A program made the translations under genes and the position numbers. Below the pieces are notes generated by a model that searched no databases, was not told the DNA's origin, and saw only the letters and a program-made list of their open reading frames with translations. From assembly GCA_022827905.1 (NCBI GenBank), contig JAJEIQ010000001.1, positions 62,001 to 126,000 of the forward strand: a stretch of DNA of 64,000 bases, read 5' to 3'. Of the stretch, positions 17,499 through 26,690 are shown piece after piece (the stretch's first letter is position 1; each line of letters starts with the position of its first letter). The DNA is from Pseudomonadales bacterium. Its GTDB lineage: Bacteria > Pseudomonadota > Gammaproteobacteria > Pseudomonadales > Azotimanducaceae.

Positions 17499-18731
17499 TC
17501 ACCCCAGTTCGTTGCGGATAAAGGCCCCACCCTTCATCACCAGGGGCATTTCGGAACGGTAGCGCTCGAAGACGCTGACGTCATCCAGCGGATTGCTGTC
17601 GAGCACCAGCAGGTCCGCCAGGTAGCCCGGCGCCACCTGGCCCAGATCGTGGCTGCGCTGGGCGATCTCGGCGTTAACCGAAGTGGCCGAGCGCAGGATG
17701 TCGATGGGCTTGTCCACCGCTGAGCGGAAGCGGATTTCGCTCGCCTGCATGTCGTGGAACTCGGTGCCGAAAAGATCCGTGCCCATGCCGATCTTCACCC
17801 CGGCGCGCCGGCAGGACTCGATGGAGGCGAGCACCGTATCCAGCATGCCGCCCACCTTGTCGATGCTCTCCTGGGGCATGCCCGCCTCGGCCCCGCTTTC
17901 CAGGATTTCGTGTACGACGGCAAGCGTCGGCACGGTGTAGGAACCGGCCTCTGCGATCAGGCGCGCCGTCTCGTCGGTGACGTGGCTCGCGTGGTCGATG
18001 GAGCGGATGCCGGTATCCACGCAGCGCCGCGCCCCGTCGTCGGTGTGGCAGTGGGCGATGACGTACTTGCGCCGGGTGGCCGCTTCCTCGACGGCGGCGC
18101 GCAGTTCGTCGTTGGTGAACTGGGGCATCCAGATGGGATCGCTCGGCGAGGCCACGCCCCCGGAAATGAACACCTTGATGTGATCCGCGCCCTTGCGCAG
18201 TTCGTCGCGGGCGACCTTGCGCACCTCGTCCACCCCGTCCACCACCTGGCAGATCACCCCGGAATAGGCGCAGTTGCAGGGCTCCTCCTGCACGCCCGGG
18301 CGCATGTCGCCGTGGCCGCCGGTCTGGGAGAGCGCCTTGCCGCCGTACAGGAACCGCGGGCCGCGCACTAGGCCGTGCTCGACGGCCAGCGACAGGCCCA
18401 CATCGCCGCCGCCCGGGTCGCGCACCGTGGTGAAGCCCCGCTGGGCGGCATCCTCCAAGTGCTTGATGGCATAGCTGACCAGCAGCGGCTTGGGCATGCG
18501 GTCGAGCGCCTGCATGTCGAAGGTGGGCGAGTAGGCGTGGAAGTGCAGGTCGAGCAGTCCCGGCATCAGGAAGCGGCCGCCGCAGTCGATAATCGTGGCG
18601 CCGTCCAGGGCGATGGGCCTATCCGAGACTTCCCGTATGCGGTCGCCCTCCACGGCGACGTGCATGCCGCCCTGCACCGCCTCGTTCACGCCGTCGAACA
18701 GTTCGCAGTTGGCCAACACGTACAGGCTCAT
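17499..18731 (-). CDS. Metal-dependent amidohydrolase, imidodipeptidase-like
   Basis: A 410-residue amidohydrolase-superfamily enzyme (binuclear TIM barrel). Metal ligands are visible: HFH at 63-65, the carboxylated Lys in ADHIKVFISGG, His in VIAHCHTD, His in SIDHASHV and Asp in GMGTDLFG. The subgroup resembles the Xaa-Pro or N-acyl dipeptide hydrolases often annotated as imidazolonepropionase-like. No signal peptide, so probably cytoplasmic. The ATG at 18729-18731 follows a GGAGAAT site; the longer frame reads into the intergenic repeat region. It is divergent from a second amidohydrolase at 19083, with a mobile repeat between them. Confidence 0.9.
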   Translation of the reverse strand: MSLYVLANCELFDGVNEAVQGGMHVAVEGDRIREVSDRPIALDGATIIDCGGRFLMPGLLDLHFHAYSPTFDMQALDRMPKPLLVSYAIKHLEDAAQRGFTTVRDPGGGDVGLSLAVEHGLVRGPRFLYGGKALSQTGGHGDMRPGVQEEPCNCAYSGVICQVVDGVDEVRKVARDELRKGADHIKVFISGGVASPSDPIWMPQFTNDELRAAVEEAATRRKYVIAHCHTDDGARRCVDTGIRSIDHASHVTDETARLIAEAGSYTVPTLAVVHEILESGAEAGMPQESIDKVGGMLDTVLASIESCRRAGVKIGMGTDLFGTEFHDMQASEIRFRSAVDKPIDILRSATSVNAEIAQRSHDLGQVAPGYLADLLVLDSNPLDDVSVFERYRSEMPLVMKGGAFIRNELG

Positions 18732-18829
18732 GGGATTCTCCTTCTCGTCGCCGGGGACGCGTTCCATAGTGGACGCACTATGCCACGGCCGACCGCAGCC
18801 CCGACGAAGTTCCGTTGCGCGATGCCAAG

Positions 18830-18982
18830 CAGCAATTCTCACTATGCCGGAGCGAGGGCATCTTGCCCTCGATTTGAACCGAGGAATCCATCGAGGGCGG
18901 GACGCCCTCGCTCCGGGGAGCCTTCAGCTTGCCCATGGGTTGTCCGCTCGACATCAGCGAAAAGCCAAAGTGAGAATTTCTG
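18830..18982. repeat. MITE-like element with REPIN-like core, copy 2, perfect 9-bp target duplication
   Basis: A 153-bp element. Left end CAGCAATTCTCACT (18830-18843); the right end read in reverse is CAGAAATTCTCACTTTG (18966-18982). It is flanked by identical 9-bp direct repeats GATGCCAAG at 18821-18829 and 18983-18991, the hallmark of transposition. The core at 18849-18914 contains GGAGCGAGGGC-ATCTT-GCCCTCG, a spacer, then CGAGGGC-GGGAC-GCCCTCGCTCC. The element fills almost half of the 351-base divergent region between two amidohydrolase genes; the rest (18732-18820 and 18992-19082) holds no gene I can support. Confidence 0.85.
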
Positions 18983-19082
18983 GATGCCAAGTGGGGATAC
19001 GATGCGGTTTATGCGTCTCATGCGATGCACGATCCCGCAGCCACGGGACCTTCTCGACAGCCAGCCAAGGAGCCAGCGAAGC

Positions 19083-20522
19083 ATGCAAAGCAGGGAACAC
19101 GTCAAACTGCTTCCGTTCCTGTCGGCCTTTTGCTGGATGCTGGCCGGTTGCGAACCCACCGCCAACCGGGTTGATTCGCCGTCCAGCAGTTCCGCCGCTA
19201 CCGCCATCGTCGGCGCTACGCTAATCGACGGCAACGGCGCGGCGCCCGTCGAGGACGCCGTGGTGATCATCGACGGAACGGAAATCGCCGCCGTCGGCGC
19301 CCGCGGCGACGTCCCCATCCCCGAGGGCGCCAGCACCGTCGATGTCGGCGGCAAGTGGCTGGTGCCGGGGCTGATCGATGCCCACGTCCATTTCATGGAG
19401 TCCGGCCGCATCTACACCAAGCCGGGGCAAATCGACCTGACCCACTTGGTGCCCTACGACGAGGAAGTGGCCTGGATGCAGCAGCGCGTACCGGTCACGC
19501 TGCGGTCGTACCTTTGCGCCGGCGTCACCGGCGCCGTGTCCGTCGGCGGCCCGCGCTTCGAGTACGAGGTGCGCGAAAAGGCCCGGGCGCGCGCCGACGC
19601 CCCCGATGTCTACGTCGCCCATGGCCCGGTAACGTTGGTGCCTGCGGAAATGCTCTTCCCGCCGTTCGATGGCGACACGTCGGTGCGCTCGGTCACCGAC
19701 CCGGCAAGCGCCGCCGAGACCATCCGCCAGGGTGCCGAGTGGAACGCCGACCTGGTCAAGACCGGCTATCTTGGTGGCCCCTTTGCCGACTACGAAGAAG
19801 ACTACGCCGCCGTGCACGAGGCGATCATCGCCGAGTCCGCGGCGCACGGGTTGAAGGTCACCACCCATGTCACCGCGCTGGAGCAGGCACGGACCCTGAT
19901 CGAGCTGGGCGTGGACAGCCTGCAGCACCTGCCGCTCAACGCGCCTCTCGATGCCGCCTTTCTGGAACTGGCGAAATCGAAGGGGATCGTCGCGGTACCG
20001 ACGCTGGCGGTGTGGCAGCGGAACTTCATCGACATCTACAAACCGGACATCGAACTGCTGGACATCGAACGGGAATGCGGCGATCCGCAGGTGATCGCCT
20101 CCTGGCACGAAGCGGGCGAACTGCCCTCGCCGCCCCAAGTGGCCTTGGACATGTACGGGGCAGGCGCAGCGATGGCGGCCGCCAACACGAGGTTGCTGCA
20201 TGAGGCCGGCGTTCCGCTGGCAGCCGGTTCCGACACCGGCAACCTTGGCCTGCTGCACGGCCCATCCCTGCACTACGAGCTTAAGCTCATGGGCGAAGCG
20301 GGCGTGCCCACGACCGACCTGATCGTCGCCGCCACCCTGAACGCCGCCCGCATCGCCGGCCAGGAACACCGCGTTGGCTCCATCGAGGCCGGCAAGCAGG
20401 CCGACCTGCTGGTGCTCGACGCCGATCCGCTGGCCGACATCGGCAATCTTCAGGCCATCAAGGCGGTCGTCAAGAGCGGGGTTTTCTTCGATCAGGAGGC
20501 GCTGTTGCCTTCGGCTGAGTAG
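19083..20522 (+). CDS. Amidohydrolase-family lipoprotein
   Basis: A 479-residue amidohydrolase with a lipoprotein signal: MQSREHVKLLPFLSAFCWML then lipobox LAGC (Cys23). Metal ligands are HVH at 101-103, Lys in ADLVKTGYLGG, His in VTTHVTALEQ, His in SLQHLPLN and Asp in AAGSDTGNLG, so the binuclear site is complete. Being a lipoprotein, it should act at the periplasmic face, unlike its cytoplasmic neighbour at 17499. The start at 19083 is chosen for the signal peptide; the same frame stays open for 236 codons upstream through the mobile repeat, which I reject. It precedes the esterase, M19 and S9 genes on the same strand. Confidence 0.88.
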   Translation: MQSREHVKLLPFLSAFCWMLAGCEPTANRVDSPSSSSAATAIVGATLIDGNGAAPVEDAVVIIDGTEIAAVGARGDVPIPEGASTVDVGGKWLVPGLIDAHVHFMESGRIYTKPGQIDLTHLVPYDEEVAWMQQRVPVTLRSYLCAGVTGAVSVGGPRFEYEVREKARARADAPDVYVAHGPVTLVPAEMLFPPFDGDTSVRSVTDPASAAETIRQGAEWNADLVKTGYLGGPFADYEEDYAAVHEAIIAESAAHGLKVTTHVTALEQARTLIELGVDSLQHLPLNAPLDAAFLELAKSKGIVAVPTLAVWQRNFIDIYKPDIELLDIERECGDPQVIASWHEAGELPSPPQVALDMYGAGAAMAAANTRLLHEAGVPLAAGSDTGNLGLLHGPSLHYELKLMGEAGVPTTDLIVAATLNAARIAGQEHRVGSIEAGKQADLLVLDADPLADIGNLQAIKAVVKSGVFFDQEALLPSAE

Positions 20523-20638
20523 CAGTGCGCAGGATGCGCGGTTGCAGGATCCGTATTGAGGACGAGCCTAGTCCGCTGCGTCCTTGGCAAGCGGGCCGCC
20601 AATCCCGGCCGCGATTTGACAACAATTGGATAACCATC

Positions 20639-21589
20639 ATGCAGCGCAGACATTTCATTTCCGGGGCGGCAACGCTGGCCGCGGCCGCCTCTATTCCCGC
20701 TACTTCGGACGCACAGGCCACCGGCCCCGAAAACGCCACCGCGTCGAACGCGCCTTGGCCGCTCCGAGGATCGGAGAGCTTCGTCATCGACTCCGAGTCG
20801 GTCGGCGACCGGCTGGCGGTCGGCGTCTGGAAACCCGGGGCGGAGTTCCTGGCGTTGGCGGGCAAAGCCGACGACATGCCGCCGCTGGACATCGTTTACG
20901 TGCTGGACGGCTCCTGGGCGCTGGCCATGGCGGCGACCATCTGCCAGCTACAGCTCGTGGACCTGGTCAAGCCCGGCTTCCCGCCGCTGCTGCTGGTGGG
21001 CGTCGACTACCCGGAAGGCCAGCCCAACGCCCGCACCCGGGACTACACCCACACCGATCTGGCGACCCCCCTACAGGAGGGGGAGCTGCCTCCGGAGCAG
21101 ACCATCGGTAGCGCGGACAATTTCCTGCGCTTCCTGGAGGAGGAACTGGACCCCTTCATTCGCGCCCGCTACGACGTGAGCGACCGGCCCGCCGGGATCC
21201 TCGGCGACTCCTACGGCGGCACCTTCACCTTTCACGCGTTCCGCCGACAATCGAAGCTGTTCGACAAGTACTTCCTAGGCAGTCCGGGGCTGTTCACGAC
21301 CGGCGTCGACTACATCGGGGAGGTGCGGAAGCTGCTTGAGGGCAAGCTGGTGCACGACACCAAGATGTACCTCTCGTTCGGCGCCATGGAGGCCAACGGC
21401 GGCGTGTCCATTTACGAGGAAATGGGACGCAACTACAACAGCCTCGTCAGCGTGCTGAACTCGACGCCGAACGACGGGCTCACGTTCGCATCGAAGATGT
21501 ATCCGGGCCACACGCACACGACCATTCTCGCCCCGGCGCTCAACGACGCGCTGCTCTACCTCTACGGGCCGCACCTGCCGCGGGGCTGA
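20639..21589 (+). CDS. Exported esterase-D/Fes-like alpha/beta hydrolase
   Basis: A 316-residue serine hydrolase of the putative esterase family (PF00756), which includes siderophore esterases such as Fes and IroE and S-formylglutathione hydrolase. The nucleophile elbow is GDSYGG at 189-194 (Ser191); the catalytic His is probably in MYPGHTHTTI near residue 295. The N-terminus MQRRHFISGAATLAAAASIP has a Tat-like RR motif and a short hydrophobic stretch. Start ATG 20639 is chosen for this signal; the frame is open from 20525 but the extension is unlike a protein. It lies 22 bases before the M19 gene and is probably co-transcribed with it. Confidence 0.85.
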   Translation: MQRRHFISGAATLAAAASIPATSDAQATGPENATASNAPWPLRGSESFVIDSESVGDRLAVGVWKPGAEFLALAGKADDMPPLDIVYVLDGSWALAMAATICQLQLVDLVKPGFPPLLLVGVDYPEGQPNARTRDYTHTDLATPLQEGELPPEQTIGSADNFLRFLEEELDPFIRARYDVSDRPAGILGDSYGGTFTFHAFRRQSKLFDKYFLGSPGLFTTGVDYIGEVRKLLEGKLVHDTKMYLSFGAMEANGGVSIYEEMGRNYNSLVSVLNSTPNDGLTFASKMYPGHTHTTILAPALNDALLYLYGPHLPRG

Positions 21590-21611
21590 CGGCGCAGACG
21601 CGGGAGGGGCC

Positions 21612-22724
21612 ATGAATCGAAGACAGCTCGTCCTGACCGCGGCAGGCCTGGCGTTGCTGCCGCAGGCGGTTCCGGTGCGCGCCGCCGCGCCGGTCCCCGC
21701 ATTGTCGGCGCGCGCGCTGAGGCTGCTGGCCGAGAGCCCGATCGTTGACCTGACGGGCGCGAACTCGCCCATTCACGCGATCTCGATGCAGCCGGTCGGC
21801 TACGACGCCTGGATCGCCAAGTACAAGAAGGCGAACGTCACCTGGCTGTCCATGACGGTCGGGTCCGACTTCACCAAGACCACCGGCCAGATGCTGCACG
21901 TGCTCGCGGCGAACCGGCGCTACCTCCTGGAACGGCCGGACGAGTACGTCTTCGTGCGGAACGTCGCCAACGTGGCCCGCGCCAAGGCCGAGGGCAAGCT
22001 CGGGGTCAACTTCAACTTCCAGGGATCGACCCCGCTCGAAGGGGACATCAATCTCGTGGAGGTGCTGTACGAGCTCGGCGTCGGGCACATGCTGCTCGCC
22101 TACAACGACAAGAATCTCGCCTCCGGCGGCAGCCACGACCACGACAACCCGGGACTGTCGAACTTCGGCCGCGCACTGGTCGCCGAGATGAACCGGGTTG
22201 GCATGGTTTGCGACGGCTCCCACATGTCGGAGCGCTCGACGCTGGAGATGTGCGAGCATTCGACCGCGCCGGTGATCTTCTCCCACTCCTCCGCCCGGGC
22301 GCTGCGCGATCACGAACGCAACATCAGCGACCGCCAGATCCGGGCGGCCGCCGCCACCGGGGGCGTGATCGGCATCAACGGCGTCTCGCTGTTCCTGTCG
22401 GAGGCGCTGTACGATCCATCGGCCGAGCAGATGTTCCGCCATGTGGACTATGTCGCCGAACTGGTGGGCGACCGCCACGTCGGGCTCGGCCTCGACCACG
22501 TGCCGCTCATGGACGAGCCCCTGCCGGTGGAGAACGTCGTCCCGCAGTACACGGAACTCTACGGCGAGGAGCAGTATCCGCCGATGAACCGGCTGGCCAT
22601 CGCCGGCCCGTCGGTGATCGCGCCCCTGACCGAACTGATGGTCAGTCACGGCTACAGCGACGATCAGGTGCGCGGCATCCTAGGCGGAAACTTCCTGCGC
22701 GTCTTCGGCCAAGTGTGGGGCTAG
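21612..22724 (+). CDS. M19 (membrane dipeptidase)-family protein with altered metal site
   Basis: A 370-residue exported protein (MNRRQLVLTAAGLALLPQ signal) with the overall renal dipeptidase fold signature. Conserved are the two histidines in CDGSHMSERS and IFSHSSARALRDHERN and the Asp in HVGLGLDHV. However, the N-terminal HxD pair expected in a DGHND-like motif is replaced by VDLTGANSP, and the bridging Glu (normally in an EG motif) is Gln in NFQGSTPLEGD. These are four of the residues that build the binuclear zinc site, so activity on ordinary dipeptides is doubtful. Ribosome-binding site GGGAGGGG precedes the ATG. Neighbours: esterase upstream, S9 peptidase downstream. Confidence 0.85.
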   Translation: MNRRQLVLTAAGLALLPQAVPVRAAAPVPALSARALRLLAESPIVDLTGANSPIHAISMQPVGYDAWIAKYKKANVTWLSMTVGSDFTKTTGQMLHVLAANRRYLLERPDEYVFVRNVANVARAKAEGKLGVNFNFQGSTPLEGDINLVEVLYELGVGHMLLAYNDKNLASGGSHDHDNPGLSNFGRALVAEMNRVGMVCDGSHMSERSTLEMCEHSTAPVIFSHSSARALRDHERNISDRQIRAAAATGGVIGINGVSLFLSEALYDPSAEQMFRHVDYVAELVGDRHVGLGLDHVPLMDEPLPVENVVPQYTELYGEEQYPPMNRLAIAGPSVIAPLTELMVSHGYSDDQVRGILGGNFLRVFGQVWG

Positions 22725-22832
22725 TCCCGGCTGGTGGAACCGTCCTCGGCGGAAGATGCCGCGCGGCTATGGTCCAACGCCTCCATTCGCGTCTAGTCTC
22801 CCACGACCAACAGCCCAACAAAGGAGCACGCC

Positions 22833-24773
22833 ATGGCACCCACCGGCCGACCCCTGCGCCAGGACGACATCTTCAAGGCCCGATACGTGGTGGGCGCCGC
22901 CCTATCCCCCGACGGGGGCGCCGCCGTCTACGTGCTGTCCGAGACGCACGGCAGCGGCGATGAGGAACGCCAGGCCACCTCGCTCTGGCAGGTCTCCACC
23001 CGGGGCGGACGGCCCCGGCATCTGACCGGCGAGGCGGGCGACGACTCAAATCCCCGGTTCGCACCGGACGGCAGGTCGGTCTTCTTCCTGTCCACCCGCT
23101 CGGACGTACAGCAGGTGTACCGCATCGCGCTTGACGGCGGGGAGGCGGAACAGCTCACCGACCTGCCCCAGGGCGTCGGCACGTTCGACCTGTCCCCGGA
23201 CGGCCGGACCATCGCCTTCACCGCACTCGCCGCGCCGCCCCAGCCGCCCGGACCGAACGACCACGTGCGCATCTCCCGCAGCTGGTACCGCATGGACGGG
23301 ATGGGCTACCTGCAGGACATGGGCCAGGCGGTGTACAGGATGCCGAGCCGGGGCGGAAAGCCGAAGCCGATCACCGGCCACGACGGCGTGATCATGGCTC
23401 TCGCCTTCTCCCCCGACGGGACGCGCCTCGGTTACCTGATCAGCGGCATGGAGCACCACGAGTTCATGCGCGGCAGCTTGCGGGTGGTGGACGTCACCGG
23501 CGAAAACCCGCAGACCGTGGCCGACAACCAGGCGGTCATGAGCTTTTTCTGGTGCAACGACCGGCAGCTCGGATTCATCGCGCCCCCCGGGGACGACCTG
23601 TCCCGGCAGTTCCAGCTCTTCGTCATCGGCATCGACGGCAAGCGCGCCCGCTCCCGCACGGCCGATTTCGACATCGCGGTTGGGGGCCTGATCCAGACGA
23701 ACTCCCCCGCGTTTCGCACGCCGGGGCGGTCGCTGGTCGCCGGCGACGCCGTGCATCTGCCGGTCACCGACGGCGGTCAGGCGCAGATCCGCAGGATTTC
23801 CATCGCCGGCGCCCGCGGCTGCGAGACGGTGGTAGCCGGTACACGCGTGACCGCGCTCCTCGACGGCAACGACCGCTCGTTGCTGCTGGCCGTCCAGACC
23901 CCCAACGCCCCGCCGGAACTCGCGCTCTTCGACCTCGAGTCGGGCACGGAGCGGGCGCTGACGCGCCACAACCGGGCCTGGCAGGCGCGCATCGCGTGGC
24001 CGGAAGTGGAGCGCGTCACGGCCCGGGTGACCCGCGGCGTCGAGGTCGAGGGTTGGGTCCTGAAACCCGCGCATGAGAGCCCGCCCTACCGGACGATCCT
24101 GTACATACACGGCGGTCCGCACGCCGGCTTCGGCATGAGCTTCAACGACGACTTCCAGGAACTGGTCGGCGCCGGCTACGCGGTGGCCTACTGCAACCCG
24201 CGCGGCTCCACGGGCTACGGGGACGCCTTCTCCACCGCCATCGTCGGCCGCTGGGGCAAGCCGGAGCTTAAGGACTTCGACGCCTTCCTGGACAAGCTGA
24301 TCGCAGACGGCATCGCCGACCCGGACCGGCTCGGCGTCACGGGCGTCTCCGGCGGCGGGCACTTGTCCGGCTGGCTGATCGGCAACTCCCGGCGCTACAA
24401 GGCGGCGGTGCCGGAACAGGGCGTGTACAACATGCTCAGCATGTGGGGCGTCTCCGACGCCGGCAAGGCGCTGATCAGCCTGGAGATGGGCGGCGACCCG
24501 CACCGGGTTCCAGACCGCTACTGGGAGCTGTCACCCCTGGCGCACGCCCACAAGTGCCGCACGCCGACGCTGCTCATCCAGGGCGAGAACGACCTGCGCT
24601 GTCCCATGGAGCAGGCCGAGCAGTTCTACACGGCGCTAGAGGCAGCCGGCTGCAAGGTCGAACTGCTGCGGCTCGCCAACTGCTCGCACGGCCTGGAACT
24701 GATCGGCCCGCCGCCCCTGCGCCGCTACCGCATGAACGCCATGCGCGAGTGGTTCGACACGCATATCGAGTGA
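22833..24773 (+). CDS. S9 family serine peptidase (acylaminoacyl-peptidase-like)
   Basis: A 646-residue prolyl-oligopeptidase superfamily enzyme: an N-terminal beta-propeller (about 1-370, with repeated SPDG / APDG motifs) and a C-terminal alpha/beta hydrolase domain. The triad is visible: Ser506 in GVSGGGH, Asp587 in GENDLRCP and His619 in NCSHGLE. The HGGPHAGFG oxyanion segment near 425 is typical of S9C. No signal peptide is evident, so cytoplasmic release of N-terminal residues from short peptides is likely. It has an AAAGGAG ribosome-binding site and follows the M19 gene by about 110 bases; it converges with the CocE hydrolase. Confidence 0.92.
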   Translation: MAPTGRPLRQDDIFKARYVVGAALSPDGGAAVYVLSETHGSGDEERQATSLWQVSTRGGRPRHLTGEAGDDSNPRFAPDGRSVFFLSTRSDVQQVYRIALDGGEAEQLTDLPQGVGTFDLSPDGRTIAFTALAAPPQPPGPNDHVRISRSWYRMDGMGYLQDMGQAVYRMPSRGGKPKPITGHDGVIMALAFSPDGTRLGYLISGMEHHEFMRGSLRVVDVTGENPQTVADNQAVMSFFWCNDRQLGFIAPPGDDLSRQFQLFVIGIDGKRARSRTADFDIAVGGLIQTNSPAFRTPGRSLVAGDAVHLPVTDGGQAQIRRISIAGARGCETVVAGTRVTALLDGNDRSLLLAVQTPNAPPELALFDLESGTERALTRHNRAWQARIAWPEVERVTARVTRGVEVEGWVLKPAHESPPYRTILYIHGGPHAGFGMSFNDDFQELVGAGYAVAYCNPRGSTGYGDAFSTAIVGRWGKPELKDFDAFLDKLIADGIADPDRLGVTGVSGGGHLSGWLIGNSRRYKAAVPEQGVYNMLSMWGVSDAGKALISLEMGGDPHRVPDRYWELSPLAHAHKCRTPTLLIQGENDLRCPMEQAEQFYTALEAAGCKVELLRLANCSHGLELIGPPPLRRYRMNAMREWFDTHIE

Positions 24774-24802
24774 TCCGCGCCCAATCCGCCGCCAATGCAA
24801 GT

Positions 24803-26605
24803 TCAGAGGTCAACCACCGGCAGCTCGACCCGGCTCAAACGTTGCTCGTCGTGGTGAATGCTGATCTGGCTGACCTGCATTCGCGTGGCGGTGGCAATGG
24901 GTTCGCCGGTGTTCGGGTTGGGGTCCAGCACCGGGAACTCGGTGCCGGAGACCGTCACGCGCAGCACGTTGCCCACCGCCAGCGTGTGCCCGACATAAGC
25001 CAACGGAACTTCCACGGGGTACATCCTGCCGGGCTCGAGCGGCACTTGGCGGTCGAATCCCTGGTGGTAACGAAGTCTCAGGCTGCCTCCGTAACCCAGA
25101 CGGATCGCCCGGCCGTCCGGATGCACCTCGTGCAGATTCACCACTAGGTCGGCATCCGGCGTCGACGTGGTGACATGGATCACGGCCAAGCTTTCCCCGA
25201 TTACCGTCATCGGCTCCGCGAGCGGTTCGGAATCGTACACCAGCACCGCGTCGTCCTGGTGCGACGCGGAGTATTCGCCGATCCCTGACATCATGTCGGT
25301 AACCGCAACGACGGGATTCTCCGGGTCGGCGATCATCGTGTCGAATGGTGAATCCGAGCCCGGTGCGAACCTCAACGAGCCGTTGCCCCGCACGCTGTTG
25401 GCCTCGCCTTCACTCGTCAGGTAGATCGGTGTTTTCGTGAGGCCGGGCACTGGCAGGCTGTCGAATTCCCGCCAGACGTTGCTGCCGGTGACAAAAACGC
25501 GCACCCGCTGCGGCAGGGAAACGGATGCGGGCAGCCCTTTGAGATAGCGATCGAAAAAGGCGATGCGCAGCGCCGACATGTCGACGCCGCCGGTGCCGTT
25601 GAATTGGTACGGTCCCTCCGCCGGCGGAATGCCCACGTAGGAGCCTCCGTGGTTCCAGGGCCCGATCAGGAGCTTGCGGTTCTGCGGATTGGGCGCGTTC
25701 TCCTCCAGTTCCCGCCAGGCGTGAAGGGTGCCGGTGGTCGGATCGAAGTTGCCGCTCACCAGCAGCACGGGGATGTCCACGTTGGCGTAGTGCTCGTCCA
25801 TCATCATGGTTTCACGCCAGTACGCGCTGTCCAGCGTCGGCTCCGCCAGGAACCTGCGGTACTGCGCGAGTTCGGCGCCGTCGAGGTAGCCGTTCGCGGC
25901 GTCGATCAGCGGGCGTGAGGCCAGCATGCGCTGCCATGCTGGATCGTCGAGCGCGCGGCGGGAGTCCATGAAGCCGATGCCCGTTTCCTCGAAGGAACGC
26001 AGCCTGAGCAGCTTGTGCCAGTTGAGCATGTGATAGCGCATGAAGATGCCGCCCGAGTACGGCGTCTCGCGGAAGAAATGGGACGATGGCACGAAGGGGA
26101 TGATCGCCTTCAACGCCGGCGGGGCGGTGCTCGCGGCCTGCAGTTGCGTCATGGCGTTGTACGAACCGTGGTCCATGCCGACGTTGCCGTCGCTCCAGGG
26201 CTGATCGGCGATCCACGCGATGCAGTCGTACCCGTCGTTGCGGTCGTCCGCGACGAACCGGTAGCGGCCGTCGTTGTCGCCGATGCCGCGCGCGAGCTGC
26301 CAGACGACCGCATAGCCCGCCTCGAGGTAGTCATCCATGACCGGGTTGTGGCGCGGCCCGATGGAGAGCAGGTAGGGCGTGCGCACGAGCACCGTCGGAA
26401 AGGGCCCTTCCCCCGCCGGCAGGTTGACGTAGGTCAGGAGCTTGGCGCCGTCGCGCATCGCCACCCGAACCTCCATTTCCGGGGGGCGCACCGCTGCATC
26501 CGCCGGCTCCGAAGCCCGCGCCGACCCGGCGATCAGGGCTGCCAAGCTGCCGAGAAACCACAGGAGCGCCAGGATCGGACGCACATCGATCGTTCGCATG
26601 TTCAT
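24803..26605 (-). CDS. CocE/NonD-type hydrolase (X-Pro dipeptidyl-peptidase S15-like), exported
   Basis: A 600-residue serine hydrolase: signal peptide (about residues 1-32, ending ARAS), an S15 alpha/beta hydrolase domain and a C-terminal jelly-roll domain (from about 370) as in cocaine esterase. The nucleophile elbow is MDHGSYNAMTQ (Ser148), where most relatives have GxSYGG; the preceding DQPWSDGNVGM is highly typical. Family members hydrolyse acyl esters, glutaryl-amides or X-Pro peptides. A truncated paralogue sits at 54 kb with a more canonical GGSYEG elbow. It is next to a flavoprotein gene on the same strand (85 bases) and may form an operon with it. Confidence 0.9.
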   Translation of the reverse strand: MNMRTIDVRPILALLWFLGSLAALIAGSARASEPADAAVRPPEMEVRVAMRDGAKLLTYVNLPAGEGPFPTVLVRTPYLLSIGPRHNPVMDDYLEAGYAVVWQLARGIGDNDGRYRFVADDRNDGYDCIAWIADQPWSDGNVGMDHGSYNAMTQLQAASTAPPALKAIIPFVPSSHFFRETPYSGGIFMRYHMLNWHKLLRLRSFEETGIGFMDSRRALDDPAWQRMLASRPLIDAANGYLDGAELAQYRRFLAEPTLDSAYWRETMMMDEHYANVDIPVLLVSGNFDPTTGTLHAWRELEENAPNPQNRKLLIGPWNHGGSYVGIPPAEGPYQFNGTGGVDMSALRIAFFDRYLKGLPASVSLPQRVRVFVTGSNVWREFDSLPVPGLTKTPIYLTSEGEANSVRGNGSLRFAPGSDSPFDTMIADPENPVVAVTDMMSGIGEYSASHQDDAVLVYDSEPLAEPMTVIGESLAVIHVTTSTPDADLVVNLHEVHPDGRAIRLGYGGSLRLRYHQGFDRQVPLEPGRMYPVEVPLAYVGHTLAVGNVLRVTVSGTEFPVLDPNPNTGEPIATATRMQVSQISIHHDEQRLSRVELPVVDL

Positions 26606-26690
26606 TCGGTAACTCCGGGACTGTTCGGGATTCAGACGCGAATCGCCCAGTCACACCCCATGAGAGGTTCCGATTCGGCCCACCCCCGGA

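Noticed and set aside
18595..19082. N-terminal extension of the amidohydrolase at 19083
   Set aside because: The upstream frame is just open reading through the repeat; the internal Met with a lipoprotein signal is the convincing start.
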